A model generated the notes under the pieces. The model ran no database searches and had not been told where the DNA came from. It saw nothing but the letters and a program-made list of their open reading frames with translations. This document shows, in pieces, positions 53,747 to 62,226 of a stretch of 64,000 bases of DNA. The DNA is from HGM04593 sp045612305. Lineage in GTDB: Bacteria; Bacteroidota; Bacteroidia; Bacteroidales; Bacteroidaceae. Position numbers and translations under genes: made by a program. Each line of letters begins with the position of its first letter. Within the stretch, counting starts at the first letter, position 1. Location: NCBI GenBank assembly GCA_045612305.1, contig JAZKYU010000062.1, positions 24,333 to 88,332 of the forward strand, written 5' to 3'.

Positions 53747-54481
53747 TTACTTTTTCAGTTTCATACCAAGCATCATGCCGTCGTAGTTCTCCAACAACGA
53801 TGCCATAGTTTGCAACGTAGCGGTGCTTGCAGCCGAAGATGCGGTGTTACCACCAAGCAAAGAGCCCAAGTTACCCGAATTTGACGAAACCAACGATGTT
53901 GCCTTCTTTATGAGAGTGAGCAACTTGTCGGCATCAAAAACAAGCTCAAGATTCGAGAGGTCGTAAGTAACGTGTCCCTTCATTGAAACATAACCATAGA
54001 AGTTCATATCAATGGTCTTCTCCTCGGAATTCAAGGTGTATGTACCTGTCAAAGAACGGCCCTTAACTGTGAAAACACAGCTGTCGCCACCGAGGAAAGA
54101 GAAAGTGCACGCACCAGGTGCAACACCCACCTTTGCAAGATAGCCATCGAGCTTTGTTTCAATAGTACCCGCAGCAGCGCTACCACCTATGTTGGCAAGA
54201 GCATTCTCGCTCTCGAGCACACAAGAGACACCTTCGTAGTTCCACACGCCCTTTATTGTGGATGTAGAAACAGGCATACTGCTACCTATGAGGTCGCCAA
54301 GAACGTTCTTAAGCGCGTCGGTGGCTGTAGATTTCAAGTCGGTTGTTGTGGTCGTAGTTGTTGTGGTCGAAGCCTGGCTCGATGAGCCTGTCAACGACTG
54401 AAAAAGACTACCCAAATTCCACTGTGCCGATGCACTCATAGCCACCGCACACACAGCAACAAGAATAAATATACGTTTCAT
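53747..54481 (-). CDS. DUF4923 secreted protein
   Basis: A 244-residue exported protein. The ATG at 54481 gives a standard signal peptide (RIFILVAVCAVAMSASA) with Gln as the first mature residue. A Ser/Thr-rich linker with a run of nine threonines (about 40-48) is followed by the lipocalin-like DUF4923 domain (VWNYEGVSC, KDSCVFTVKGR-type strands). The family is Bacteroidales-specific and uncharacterised. It begins one base after the DUF5606 stop, so the two are coupled. Confidence 0.8.
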   Translation of the reverse strand: MKRIFILVAVCAVAMSASAQWNLGSLFQSLTGSSSQASTTTTTTTTTDLKSTATDALKNVLGDLIGSSMPVSTSTIKGVWNYEGVSCVLESENALANIGGSAAAGTIETKLDGYLAKVGVAPGACTFSFLGGDSCVFTVKGRSLTGTYTLNSEEKTIDMNFYGYVSMKGHVTYDLSNLELVFDADKLLTLIKKATSLVSSNSGNLGSLLGGNTASSAASTATLQTMASLLENYDGMMLGMKLKK

Positions 54482-54482
54482 A

Positions 54483-54899
54483 TTACTCAGCAACACCCTC
54501 CTCGGCAGGCTCCTCAAAATCAACGATATCGTTGGCAACCAAGATGTTGTACCAAGAATACATCTTCTTTATGTGAGTGAGGTATACACGCTCACGGTCA
54601 TAATCGGGCATAACAGACTCGAAATACTCAACAAGTTCCTCGGGAGTTGCCATCTTCAAATCCATAGGGAGCAAACCCTTCTCCTTGTCATAAATTCTCT
54701 TGAACACCTCGCGCAAAGGCACCTCCTCGGTGTCGGTGTAAATTGCGATGTCGTCAAGCATTACCACCTTGTCGCTGTTGTGCACAGGCATACGTTTCTT
54801 TGTAGCATCAACCACCTCAACAACAAACATATTACGACCACTAGAGAGCAGACGATAAAGACCGGGCTTACCCGAAATTGTTAAAACTCTTTCAAACAT
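54483..54899 (-). CDS. DUF5606 family protein
   Basis: A 138-residue cytoplasmic protein with an N-terminal beta-rich part (ILTISGKPGLYRLL-like strands; KVVMLDDIAIYTD) and an acidic helical C-terminus (EEPAEEGVAE). It matches the DUF5606 family, conserved in Bacteroidota and of unknown function. It has its own promoter and follows coaE on the same strand. Confidence 0.8.
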   Translation of the reverse strand: MFERVLTISGKPGLYRLLSSGRNMFVVEVVDATKKRMPVHNSDKVVMLDDIAIYTDTEEVPLREVFKRIYDKEKGLLPMDLKMATPEELVEYFESVMPDYDRERVYLTHIKKMYSWYNILVANDIVDFEEPAEEGVAE

Positions 54900-54945
54900 A
54901 TTATTTACTTTTTCTTAAATTTATCAATATTTTTCCTTTATGGTG

Positions 54946-54976
54946 CGAAGTTATAAATTCGCCCGATATAAACAAA
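54946..54976 (-). promoter_or_regulatory. Promoter of DUF5606-DUF4923 operon
   Basis: Reverse strand TTTG (54976-54973), 19 bases, TAACTTCG (54953-54946). Predicted leader about 40 bases. Confidence 0.6.
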
Positions 54977-54986
54977 ACAAAATATG

Positions 54987-55589
54987 TTAACGAACGTTGC
55001 CGGCGCGTAGTTCCTCTAGAATATCGACCAAGAGGGGCAACACGGGGGTTGAGCCGTCGTTACACAAAGAATAGTCGGACAAGAGGAGTAATTCGTCGGC
55101 CTTCATCTGGTTTTGCAAGCGACTAAGCACCTGCGAGCGTGTCAAACCGCTACGGCTCATCACTCTCTCTATCATTGTCTCCTCGCCTGCATAGACAACA
55201 AGCACTTTGTCCACGCTGTCTATCATGCCCGACTCATATAATATGGCACTCTCCACTGCCACAACATCACTCTTTGCCTGCGCTACCCAAGAGAGAAAAT
55301 CCTCCTTAACACGCGGGTGCACGAGGGAATTTATACGGGCTACATTCTGGCTATCGGTAAAAACGCGCGCCGCAAGCCACGGCCTGTTTAGCGAGCCGTC
55401 GGCGTTGTAACACTCCTCGCCGAAAGCGTGTTTTAGCGAACGCACAAGCACCGCATCGCTCTGCATAAGAGCCTTTGCACGGCTGTCGCAGTCGTAAACC
55501 GGCACGCCCATAATGCTCAAAGCACGGGAAACGACAGATTTTCCACTGCCCATATTACCTGTTATGGCCAATTTAACTACCTCGCTCAT
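54987..55589 (-). CDS. coaE: Dephospho-CoA kinase
   Basis: Final step of coenzyme A synthesis, phosphorylating the 3'-OH of dephospho-CoA. The 200 residues include the P-loop GNMGSGKS (11-18) and the conserved DCD and NSLVHPRV segments. The ATG overlaps the end of the YbbR-like gene by 4 bases, giving a nusB-yajC-ybbR-coaE unit that is a conserved order in the phylum. Confidence 0.93.
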   Translation of the reverse strand: MSEVVKLAITGNMGSGKSVVSRALSIMGVPVYDCDSRAKALMQSDAVLVRSLKHAFGEECYNADGSLNRPWLAARVFTDSQNVARINSLVHPRVKEDFLSWVAQAKSDVVAVESAILYESGMIDSVDKVLVVYAGEETMIERVMSRSGLTRSQVLSRLQNQMKADELLLLSDYSLCNDGSTPVLPLLVDILEELRAGNVR

Positions 55590-56530
55590 TGTTTTTCAAT
55601 TATATAACCAACCTCGGCAGGGACCACCACTACATCGGTTGCGTAGGAGGGAGCACGCAAAAGCTTAACCTTAGCATTGGTACTTTCCGAGTCGAAGACA
55701 TCGAGATAACTAACACCTACCTCAAAATCCTCTGCCGATATTTTATTATAGTTGTCCATACTCACGTTCAACATAACCTGAACGTCCGAAGGGAAGGTGC
55801 GCAGTTTGTAGGTGTCGGGGAAATCAACACCCATAATAGGCAACTTAAAACTCTTTTGCGCATAGGGGTAAACAGGTACTGTAACCACGACCTCCGAAGG
55901 GGTGCAACGATTTACCGCCTCGGGGACATCCAAGGGCACTGTAAAGACGAGTGTGTCGCGCAACTCATCGCGCACTGTAGGCACTGTAGAGATGCTCTTT
56001 ATGCTGTCTACCACGCGCAACGGTGCAAAAACCCACACAGAATCGGGCGACAACACAACATCGCCCAACGCATACTGACGCGCGGGGCTAAACTCACCCT
56101 TAAGCGACACGGGAAACTTAACCGCACTCGCCTCGGTGTAGTATACAAGAGTATCGGGGGAGTATGAGAGAATTCTTGTAGACGACTGCAAATACTTTTT
56201 AGCACGTTTTCGCAACATCGTCACGGGCAGCGATAAGCGCCCTTTTTTGTTTATAAGTTCTGAATAATCGACCGTGAGAGGTATAAAAGAGCCCAGTTTA
56301 TAATTCATCAGCGTTGTGCCATAATCGCGCACACGCATCACCACCTCATCTTCATTCGAAGAAAAAGTAACATTTTCGGGCACATCTTTAATAACCACAT
56401 CAAACTTAATATCGGTCTCGTATTCTTTATTAAGGGTTAACATTAACCAAAGACAACACGAGACCAATAAAAAGAAGAGGAAAAGCAATAATTCACGCCC
56501 CGACAGGGATTTTATGCTTTTATTTTTCAA
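55586..56530 (-). CDS. YbbR/CdaR-like domain protein
   Basis: A 314-residue membrane-anchored protein: one N-terminal transmembrane helix (about 12-31) and extracytoplasmic YbbR-type beta repeats. In Firmicutes such proteins (CdaR) regulate the diadenylate cyclase CdaA; no cyclase gene is adjacent here. The start codon appears to be TTG: no in-frame ATG exists between the upstream stop and the membrane helix, and the next Met is at the end of that helix. Gene order places it between yajC and coaE. Confidence 0.85.
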   Translation of the reverse strand: MKNKSIKSLSGRELLLFLFFLLVSCCLWLMLTLNKEYETDIKFDVVIKDVPENVTFSSNEDEVVMRVRDYGTTLMNYKLGSFIPLTVDYSELINKKGRLSLPVTMLRKRAKKYLQSSTRILSYSPDTLVYYTEASAVKFPVSLKGEFSPARQYALGDVVLSPDSVWVFAPLRVVDSIKSISTVPTVRDELRDTLVFTVPLDVPEAVNRCTPSEVVVTVPVYPYAQKSFKLPIMGVDFPDTYKLRTFPSDVQVMLNVSMDNYNKISAEDFEVGVSYLDVFDSESTNAKVKLLRAPSYATDVVVVPAEVGYIIEKQ

Positions 56531-56549
56531 AGCCTTATGGAATATTTAC

Positions 56550-56864
56550 TTACTGCTGTTGCGAAGCTGCGGGGTTAGCGTAGATGGTAGATTTGTCGAC
56601 ACGGATATTAACGTTGTGAGCAACCTCAAGAACAACGATATTGTCGTTAATCTCCTTAATTTTGCCATATATACCACCACTTGTAACAACCTCTTGGCCG
56701 GGTTGCAAACCTTTGCGGAAGTTATCAATCTCCTTTTGACGTTTGCGCTGGGGGCGTATCATCATAAAGTAAACTATTGCAATCATTGCAATAATCATAA
56801 AGTATTGATTACCAAAAATCATCTGCACCCAACTACCCGATGCTGCTGCTTGTAATAAAATCAT
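56550..56864 (-). CDS. yajC: Preprotein translocase subunit YajC
   Basis: Single-span membrane protein associated with SecDF. The 104 residues consist of an N-terminal hydrophobic helix (about 17-36), then the signature MMIRPQRKRQKE and the GGIYGKIKEI strand region. Length and motif are standard. It lies between nusB and the YbbR-like gene. Confidence 0.94.
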   Translation of the reverse strand: MILLQAAASGSWVQMIFGNQYFMIIAMIAIVYFMMIRPQRKRQKEIDNFRKGLQPGQEVVTSGGIYGKIKEINDNIVVLEVAHNVNIRVDKSTIYANPAASQQQ

Positions 56865-56898
56865 AATTATTATCTTTAGAATTTAATTTTGTAACTAT

Positions 56899-57822
56899 TT
56901 ATTTGTCTATTTTTCCCTCGTTACGGAGTTTCTTGGTTATAGAATCCAAAAGACCGTTGACAAAAGAGCCGCTCTTTGCTGTGCTATAGTGCTTTGCAAT
57001 CTCCACATACTCGTTGAGAGTAACGCTCAAGGGTATATCGCCAAATGTAAACACCTCGGCAAGGGCTACCTGCATTATAACCACATCCATAAATGCGAAA
57101 CGCGACATATCCCAGTTCTTAGAATTTTCGCCCATCAAAGCACGGTAGGCGTCGGCGTTTATTATCGCTGCACGGAAGAGCTTGCGTGCAAAACCCATAT
57201 CGTCGGTATCCTTATACTCGGGCAAGAGCTCCTGGTCGGCACCTGCACTCTCTTCGAAACGTTTTATGGTCTTGAGCACAAAGGTATCTACAATATTCTT
57301 GTCATCGTTCCAATAGAGGCTCTGCTCCTCGAGCAACGCATCGAGCTGCTCGTTTTCAAAGATAAAGGCTTTGTAGAGCTTGCGCCACAGCTCGCGATCC
57401 TCCTCGTAAGAAGATGTTTCGCTAGCCATATACTCCTTATATATATCGCTTTCTTCAATTTGGTCGAGCAACTGACGCAAAAGATCGGAGTTTTCAACCC
57501 AATTAACCTTGCTCTTCTCGGCAAATTTACACAACTGTGTATTAGCCTGCAGCTGAGCAACAAAGCGGTTGTTTACAAACTTCATATTGGGGTTTATGTC
57601 GCTATCTGTGGGGCGCAGCTTCATGCTTTTGAAAGAAATTCTGTCGGCTGCATAGTGTGTTATACCAATGATGAGCAACAAAAGATAGTTATAGAGGTCG
57701 TAGGCCTTTGAGAGGCTGAAAAACACCTCATCCTCGGCGGCTTTAAGACTCTTGCCGCTGTTCTGATAAAAGGCGTAAACTATCTGTACAATTTTAAGAC
57801 GAATGAGAACTCTGTTAATCAT
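56899..57822 (-). CDS. nusB: Transcription antitermination factor NusB
   Basis: RNA-binding factor of rRNA antitermination complexes. The protein is 307 residues from ATG 57822, long compared with the 140-residue E. coli NusB, but Bacteroidota NusB proteins carry an N-terminal extension. The NusB fold is in the C-terminal third (FAFMDVVIMQVALAE, PLSVTLNEYVEIAKHY, FVNGLLD). The ORF extends upstream to 57909 but the conserved start is INRVLIRLKIVQ. A near-consensus box (GACCTTTG on the reverse strand, 57852-57845) lies just upstream. Confidence 0.92.
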   Translation of the reverse strand: MINRVLIRLKIVQIVYAFYQNSGKSLKAAEDEVFFSLSKAYDLYNYLLLLIIGITHYAADRISFKSMKLRPTDSDINPNMKFVNNRFVAQLQANTQLCKFAEKSKVNWVENSDLLRQLLDQIEESDIYKEYMASETSSYEEDRELWRKLYKAFIFENEQLDALLEEQSLYWNDDKNIVDTFVLKTIKRFEESAGADQELLPEYKDTDDMGFARKLFRAAIINADAYRALMGENSKNWDMSRFAFMDVVIMQVALAEVFTFGDIPLSVTLNEYVEIAKHYSTAKSGSFVNGLLDSITKKLRNEGKIDK

Positions 57823-57911
57823 AAAAATATTGTCTGATTGTGTGCAAAGGTCGCATTTTCCAGCGACACAAGCAAGTAAAAAACCTTTTTTCTTTAAGCC
57901 ACGATGCAATA

Positions 57912-59381
57912 TTATCGGTTACGCTTTAAAAACAAACGTTTTGTAATAGTGTTCGGCATCTCGTTCTCGTAATGCGACACATAGAGCAATGTTTTTCCGC
58001 TACGCTGCGAGAAGGCCTCAATAACAGCCTTTGCCATGCGGCGGTTATATGTGTCGAGCCCGTGCAGAGGCTCGTCGAGAATAAGTAGCGAGGGGTCTTT
58101 TACAAAAGCGCGCGCAAGCAACACAAGACGCTGCTCACCGCTCGATATTTTAAGGAACGACTTATCGCGCAAGCCCAAAATACCAAAAGTTTCCAGCCAC
58201 CACTCACACGCAGCAAGTTCACTTTCCGGGGTGTTCACATAAAGCCCTATACTGTCGTGCAAACCCGACGCAACAATATCAATAACAGGGAGGTTGCGCA
58301 GATAAGAGCGGTGCATTTCGGGGCTCACATAACCTATATTCTTTTTTATCTCCCAAATACTCTCACCCGTGCCACGTTTACGGCCAAAAAGAGCAATATC
58401 GCAAGCATAAGATTGCAGATTATCGGCACACACAAGACTCAAGAGGGTTGATTTTCCTGCACCGTTCTCTCCCGAAAGAGCCCACACATCGCCCTCCTCC
58501 ACAAGCCAGTCAAGTTCGTTAAGTATCACACGCTCGTCATACTTCACCGACACCTTGTTAAGTTTCACAACCTCACGATGTTCCTCGCCAACAAAAGCAC
58601 CGCCCTTGCAAGGCAAAGAAAGAACACGTTGTTGCGCCTTTTTTATTGCGGCAACATCGTACACAATATCGAGGTGCGACATATACTCGTCGCGCGACAC
58701 CTTTGCGCCCACCACCATATTCTCTACAGTAACAACCGAGTTAATAAACTCGGGCACATCGTCGAGCATAGAGAGCACAAGCACTATCTGCAGCCCCTTT
58801 TTCGATGAAAGAGAGGCCAGCACGCTACACAAGAGAGCCCTTGTTGCAACATCGAGCCCTATAAAGGGGTTATCAATTATGAGCAGACGGGGAGAGGTGA
58901 GCAACGCTTCGGCAAGCTGAAATTTGCGAAGTTCACCGCTACTGAGCAACACTATGCGTTTGTCGAGCAAGTGTTCTATGGCAAACATCTGCAAAACCTC
59001 GTGCAAGAAAGCCTCGTCGTCTACCTTGCCCAAGAGCTCGCGCACTGTGGGGATAGCCTCGTCTTGGTCGTGCGCGTTCCATCGTAGTTGGTAGCAATAA
59101 TTGGCATCGGCCGATCCGTATGTGTCGCGAAAAGTTATATACTTCACATTTTCGTATATTCTGTTCGACGATGAGGGAGAAAAATCGTACTCTATAGTAC
59201 CCTCACGCAAGGGATAACGACCAAGCAACACATCGACAAGCAAACTTTTGCCCGCACCGTTTGGCCCCACTATGGCAACGTGCTCTCCCTTTAAAATATT
59301 GAGCGAAACAGGCGAAGCGAAACAAGCGACAGCATCGCGAGGCACACCACCCTGCAACTTTATCATATATTGTGTATCCAT
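57912..59381 (-). CDS. Tandem ABC ATPase, ModF-like
   Basis: A 489-residue soluble protein with two ABC ATPase cassettes and no membrane part. Cassette 1: Walker A GPNGAGKS (39-46), signature LSSGELRK, Walker B LLIIDNPF in which the usual catalytic Glu is Asn, and no H-loop His. Cassette 2: GENGAGKS, signature ISSGEQRL, Walker B LLILDEPL, H-loop YVSHYEN, all standard. It resembles ModF/PhrA-type proteins whose role is unclear. A possible -7 box (TAATTTTG, reverse, 59416-59409) lies upstream. nusB follows. Confidence 0.85.
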   Translation of the reverse strand: MDTQYMIKLQGGVPRDAVACFASPVSLNILKGEHVAIVGPNGAGKSLLVDVLLGRYPLREGTIEYDFSPSSSNRIYENVKYITFRDTYGSADANYCYQLRWNAHDQDEAIPTVRELLGKVDDEAFLHEVLQMFAIEHLLDKRIVLLSSGELRKFQLAEALLTSPRLLIIDNPFIGLDVATRALLCSVLASLSSKKGLQIVLVLSMLDDVPEFINSVVTVENMVVGAKVSRDEYMSHLDIVYDVAAIKKAQQRVLSLPCKGGAFVGEEHREVVKLNKVSVKYDERVILNELDWLVEEGDVWALSGENGAGKSTLLSLVCADNLQSYACDIALFGRKRGTGESIWEIKKNIGYVSPEMHRSYLRNLPVIDIVASGLHDSIGLYVNTPESELAACEWWLETFGILGLRDKSFLKISSGEQRLVLLARAFVKDPSLLILDEPLHGLDTYNRRMAKAVIEAFSQRSGKTLLYVSHYENEMPNTITKRLFLKRNR

Positions 59382-59678
59382 AAATTCTTAAAATCTCAAA
59401 AGCGGGCACAAAATTACAAAAAAAGCACGAAAAAATAAAACGAAAGAACAACCACAAAAGCCACTTTGACAAGCAAGAAGTTATATTTTCTATAAAAAAA
59501 GCACAAAACCCACAAGAAAAAAGGCCAAAATATTGTTTTTTCACTTTTTTTTCATCACATTTGTCACAAACGACGAATATGCGCCGCGTTGCAGCCAAAC
59601 ATAAAAGCTCCTTTGCTTATTTTGCCCACACCACACGCATATTCACTTAAAAATCAAATTAAAACACAAATAACCACG
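59382..59678. other. Divergent intergenic region ABC ATPase / DUF3276
   Basis: About 297 bases, strongly A/T-rich, with no ORF of note. It contains a candidate reverse -7 box at 59409-59416. No clear promoter for the DUF3276 gene was identified. Confidence 0.5.
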
Positions 59679-60038
59679 ATGGAAGAGTACAAGAAGAGCG
59701 GAGCAAACGAAAACGAAAAAGAGATTGTATATTCACAAGCTGTTAAAGCCGGCAAAAGAATATACTACATCGATGTGAAGAAAAACAGAAAAGAGGAGAT
59801 GTACCTCTCTATTACCGAAAGCAAGAAAATAGTTTCGGGCGAGGGCGACAACACATCGGTTTCGTTTGAGAAACACAAAATTTTCCTCTATCGCGAAGAC
59901 TTTGAGAAGTTCTTTAACAGCCTCAAAGAGGCTATCGAGTTTGTCACAGCCGAGCAGGGCGAGTACCAGCCCCGCACCACCGATGTGCCCGAAAAAGAGG
60001 CTGAGCCCGAAAAACTCGACATAGACATAGATTTCTAA
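59679..60038 (+). CDS. DUF3276 PUR-family nucleic acid-binding protein
   Basis: A 119-residue protein of the DUF3276 / PUR-alpha-like family found in Bacteroidota and spirochaetes. The PUR repeat is visible as YYIDVKKNRKEEMYLSITES followed by KIFLYREDFEKFFNSLKEA. The C-terminus is acidic (EKEAEPEKLDIDIDF). Relatives bind single-stranded nucleic acid; the target is unknown. The ATG at 59679 is used; the longer ORF has no conserved content. It is followed by the rplY promoter. Confidence 0.88.
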   Translation: MEEYKKSGANENEKEIVYSQAVKAGKRIYYIDVKKNRKEEMYLSITESKKIVSGEGDNTSVSFEKHKIFLYREDFEKFFNSLKEAIEFVTAEQGEYQPRTTDVPEKEAEPEKLDIDIDF

Positions 60039-60064
60039 GCACCGGTAATTAAAAACTGAAACAC

Positions 60065-60095
60065 TTGTTTATTTAAAAAATAAAGCGTACCTTTG
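60065..60095 (+). promoter_or_regulatory. Promoter of rplY operon
   Basis: TTG (60065-60067), 20 bases, TACCTTTG (60088-60095): full consensus. Predicted leader of about 74 bases before the rplY ATG. Confidence 0.65.
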
Positions 60096-60175
60096 TGCCC
60101 GCTTTAGAGACATCGTGTGATGGCGAATTAAGCAAATTAACTAAAATCTTAATTTAGAGTAACACATTTAAGTTT

Positions 60176-60772
60176 ATGAAATCAATCAGCATCAGCGGTT
60201 CAGCTAGAACCGAGGTAGGCAAAAAAGCTACCAACGCATTGCGCAAAGAGGGTAAAGTACCCTGCTGCATCTACGGAGTACAGAAAAACGAGAACGGTGA
60301 GCCCGTGACAAAAACCTTCAGCGTAACAGTAGAGGGTCTTCGCAAGCTCGTTTACACACGCGACATCCACGTTGTAGACCTCACAATCGACGGTACAACA
60401 ACAAAGGCAATCTTGAAAGACATCCAGTTCCACCCTGTAAAGGATACTATCCTCCACGTAGACTTCTACGAGATTACAGACGAGAAGCCCATCGTTATGG
60501 CTGTTCCCGTTAAATTGCAAGGTTTGGCCGATGGTGTACGTGCCGGTGGTAAGTTGGTACAGTTGCAGCGCTACCTCAAGGTTAAGGCTATCTACACAGC
60601 TATCCCCGAGTTCCTCACTGTAGACGTAACTCCCCTTGCACTTGGCAAGTCTATCAAAGTTTGCGAGCTTTCTTACGAGGGCTTGGAGCTTGTAACTGCA
60701 AAAGAGGCTCTTGTATGCGCTGTTAAGACAACACGTGCTTCACAAGCAGCAGCAGCCGCAGCAGCGAAATAA
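60176..60772 (+). CDS. rplY: 50S ribosomal protein L25/Ctc
   Basis: 5S rRNA-binding ribosomal protein, CTC type. The 198 residues have the L25 beta-barrel (RTEVGKKATNALRKEGKVPC, then the VDLTIDG strands) and the extra C-terminal TL5/CTC domain (from about 100). The tail is alanine-rich (AAAAAAAK). It heads an operon with pth (15-base gap) and an S4-domain gene. Confidence 0.95.
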   Translation: MKSISISGSARTEVGKKATNALRKEGKVPCCIYGVQKNENGEPVTKTFSVTVEGLRKLVYTRDIHVVDLTIDGTTTKAILKDIQFHPVKDTILHVDFYEITDEKPIVMAVPVKLQGLADGVRAGGKLVQLQRYLKVKAIYTAIPEFLTVDVTPLALGKSIKVCELSYEGLELVTAKEALVCAVKTTRASQAAAAAAAK

Positions 60773-60787
60773 TTTAACCTATAGAAG

Positions 60788-61366
60788 ATGAAATATCTCA
60801 TTGTAGGCTTGGGCAACATCGGAAGTGAATACGAAGGAACCCGCCACAATATAGGATTTACAGTATTGGATGCCTTTGCTAAGGCATCCAATACTTCTTT
60901 TTCCGACAAGCGTTACGGCTTTGTCGCCGAGACATCGTGCCGCGGACGCAAGCTCATACTGCTCAAGCCGTCGACCTATATGAACTTAAGCGGTAACGCA
61001 GTGCGTTACTGGATGCAAGCCGAGAAGGTACCCCTTGAGAACGTCCTTATAATTGTAGACGACCTTGCACTCCCCGTAGGAGCCTTACGCCTGAAAGGAC
61101 AAGGCAGCGACGGCGGGCACAATGGTCTAAAACACATTGCAGCCACACTTGGCACCACCGCATACGCACGCCTGCGTTTCGGCATAGGAAACGATTTTGG
61201 CAAGGGACACCAAGTAAACTTTGTACTCGGAGCCTTCAACAGCGAGGAGCAGAAAAAAATCGACGAGCAGCTCGAAACAACTAACGAGATTATAAAAAGT
61301 TTCTGCTTTGCAGGGCTAGCACGCACCATGAACCAATTTAACAAAAAAGGAGCGGGCAAAGAATGA
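60788..61366 (+). CDS. pth: Peptidyl-tRNA hydrolase
   Basis: Frees tRNA from peptidyl-tRNA dropped by ribosomes. The 192 residues show Asn10 and catalytic His20 in GNIGSEYEGTRHNIGF, the Asp-containing VDDLALP loop and GQGSDGGHNGLKH. The stop overlaps the next gene's start by 4 bases. The ribosome-linked order rplY-pth-S4 fits a translation-recycling operon. Confidence 0.96.
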   Translation: MKYLIVGLGNIGSEYEGTRHNIGFTVLDAFAKASNTSFSDKRYGFVAETSCRGRKLILLKPSTYMNLSGNAVRYWMQAEKVPLENVLIIVDDLALPVGALRLKGQGSDGGHNGLKHIAATLGTTAYARLRFGIGNDFGKGHQVNFVLGAFNSEEQKKIDEQLETTNEIIKSFCFAGLARTMNQFNKKGAGKE

Positions 61367-61782
61367 GCGAGCAAGCACGCATAGATAAATGGTTGTGGGC
61401 CGTGCGCATCTACAAAACACGCAGCATAGCCGCCGAGGCCTGTAAAAAAGGACACGTAAGCATAGGCGAGCGCAGCGTAAAGCCCGCACACAGCGTGCGC
61501 GTAGGCGATGTTGTCAAGGTTAAAAAAGCACCCATCACCTACTCTTTTCGCGTGCTCAAGGCTGCCGAAAACCGTGTCGGCGCAAAGCTTGTTCCTGAGC
61601 TTATGGAGAACATCACCCCAAAAGAGCAATACGAAATTTTGGAGATGAGCAAAATAAGCGGTTTCACCGACAGAATGCGTGGCACCGGGCGCCCCACAAA
61701 GAAAGAGCGTCGCGAGATAGACCGCTTCTCGGAAGAGGTTTTCGACATCGACATAGAGGAGTTCGACTTTGACGAGCTATAA
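61363..61782 (+). CDS. S4-domain RNA-binding protein, Hsp15-like
   Basis: A 139-residue protein with an N-terminal S4 domain (RIDKWLWAVRIYKTRSIAAE, then HVSIGERSVKPAHSV) and a basic C-terminus with an acidic end. It resembles Hsp15 (HslR), which rescues stalled 50S subunits carrying peptidyl-tRNA, consistent with the upstream pth. It overlaps pth by 4 bases. A bidirectional terminator follows. Confidence 0.88.
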   Translation: MSEQARIDKWLWAVRIYKTRSIAAEACKKGHVSIGERSVKPAHSVRVGDVVKVKKAPITYSFRVLKAAENRVGAKLVPELMENITPKEQYEILEMSKISGFTDRMRGTGRPTKKERREIDRFSEEVFDIDIEEFDFDEL

Positions 61783-61786
61783 AATA

Positions 61787-61819
61787 ACAAAAACGCAGCA
61801 CTTAGTGCTGCGTTTTTGT
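61787..61819. terminator. Bidirectional terminator, S4 gene / thioesterase
   Basis: Fifteen-base stem around AAAAACGCAGCAC / GTGCTGCGTTTTT with loop TTA, flanked by A and T runs. Confidence 0.85.
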
Positions 61820-61839
61820 TTATATACACGAAAGATTTG

Positions 61840-62220
61840 CTACTTGTTGTATACCTTTGAGAGGAAGCGTTCGCGGTCTACTATAAAGCGCGTGTGAGTG
61901 CCTTTACCTATAAGCCCCTCGTCGTCGCTTGCCTCGACCTCGAAAAGAAGTTTACGCCCTTCTGCCCCGACCAAAACAGCTGTTGCAGACACCTTGGCAC
62001 CTATACCCGAGGGCTTTATGTGAGAAGTAGAAATCTCCGAGCCCACCGTGGTAGAGCCTTCGGGAAGCACGTCGGCCACAGCGTTCATCGCCGCATTCTC
62101 CATAAGAGTAACCATCGACGGCGTTGCAAAAACATCCATACCACCCGAACCAACCATAGAAGCACAATTAGCCTTCTCCACAACAACACTACTTGTGTAT
62201 TTTAATCCTTCTTTAAGCAT
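61840..62220 (-). CDS. Hotdog-fold thioesterase (FlK-like)
   Basis: A 126-residue protein of the hotdog thioesterase superfamily resembling the fluoroacetyl-CoA thioesterase FlK subgroup. Conserved elements are GMDVFATPSMVTLMENAAM (Thr and Glu of the active site) and a His in the TSHIKPSG strand. Its CoA-ester substrate is unknown. It follows pepT by 6 bases. Confidence 0.83.
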   Translation of the reverse strand: MLKEGLKYTSSVVVEKANCASMVGSGGMDVFATPSMVTLMENAAMNAVADVLPEGSTTVGSEISTSHIKPSGIGAKVSATAVLVGAEGRKLLFEVEASDDEGLIGKGTHTRFIVDRERFLSKVYNK

Positions 62221-62226
62221 AATATT

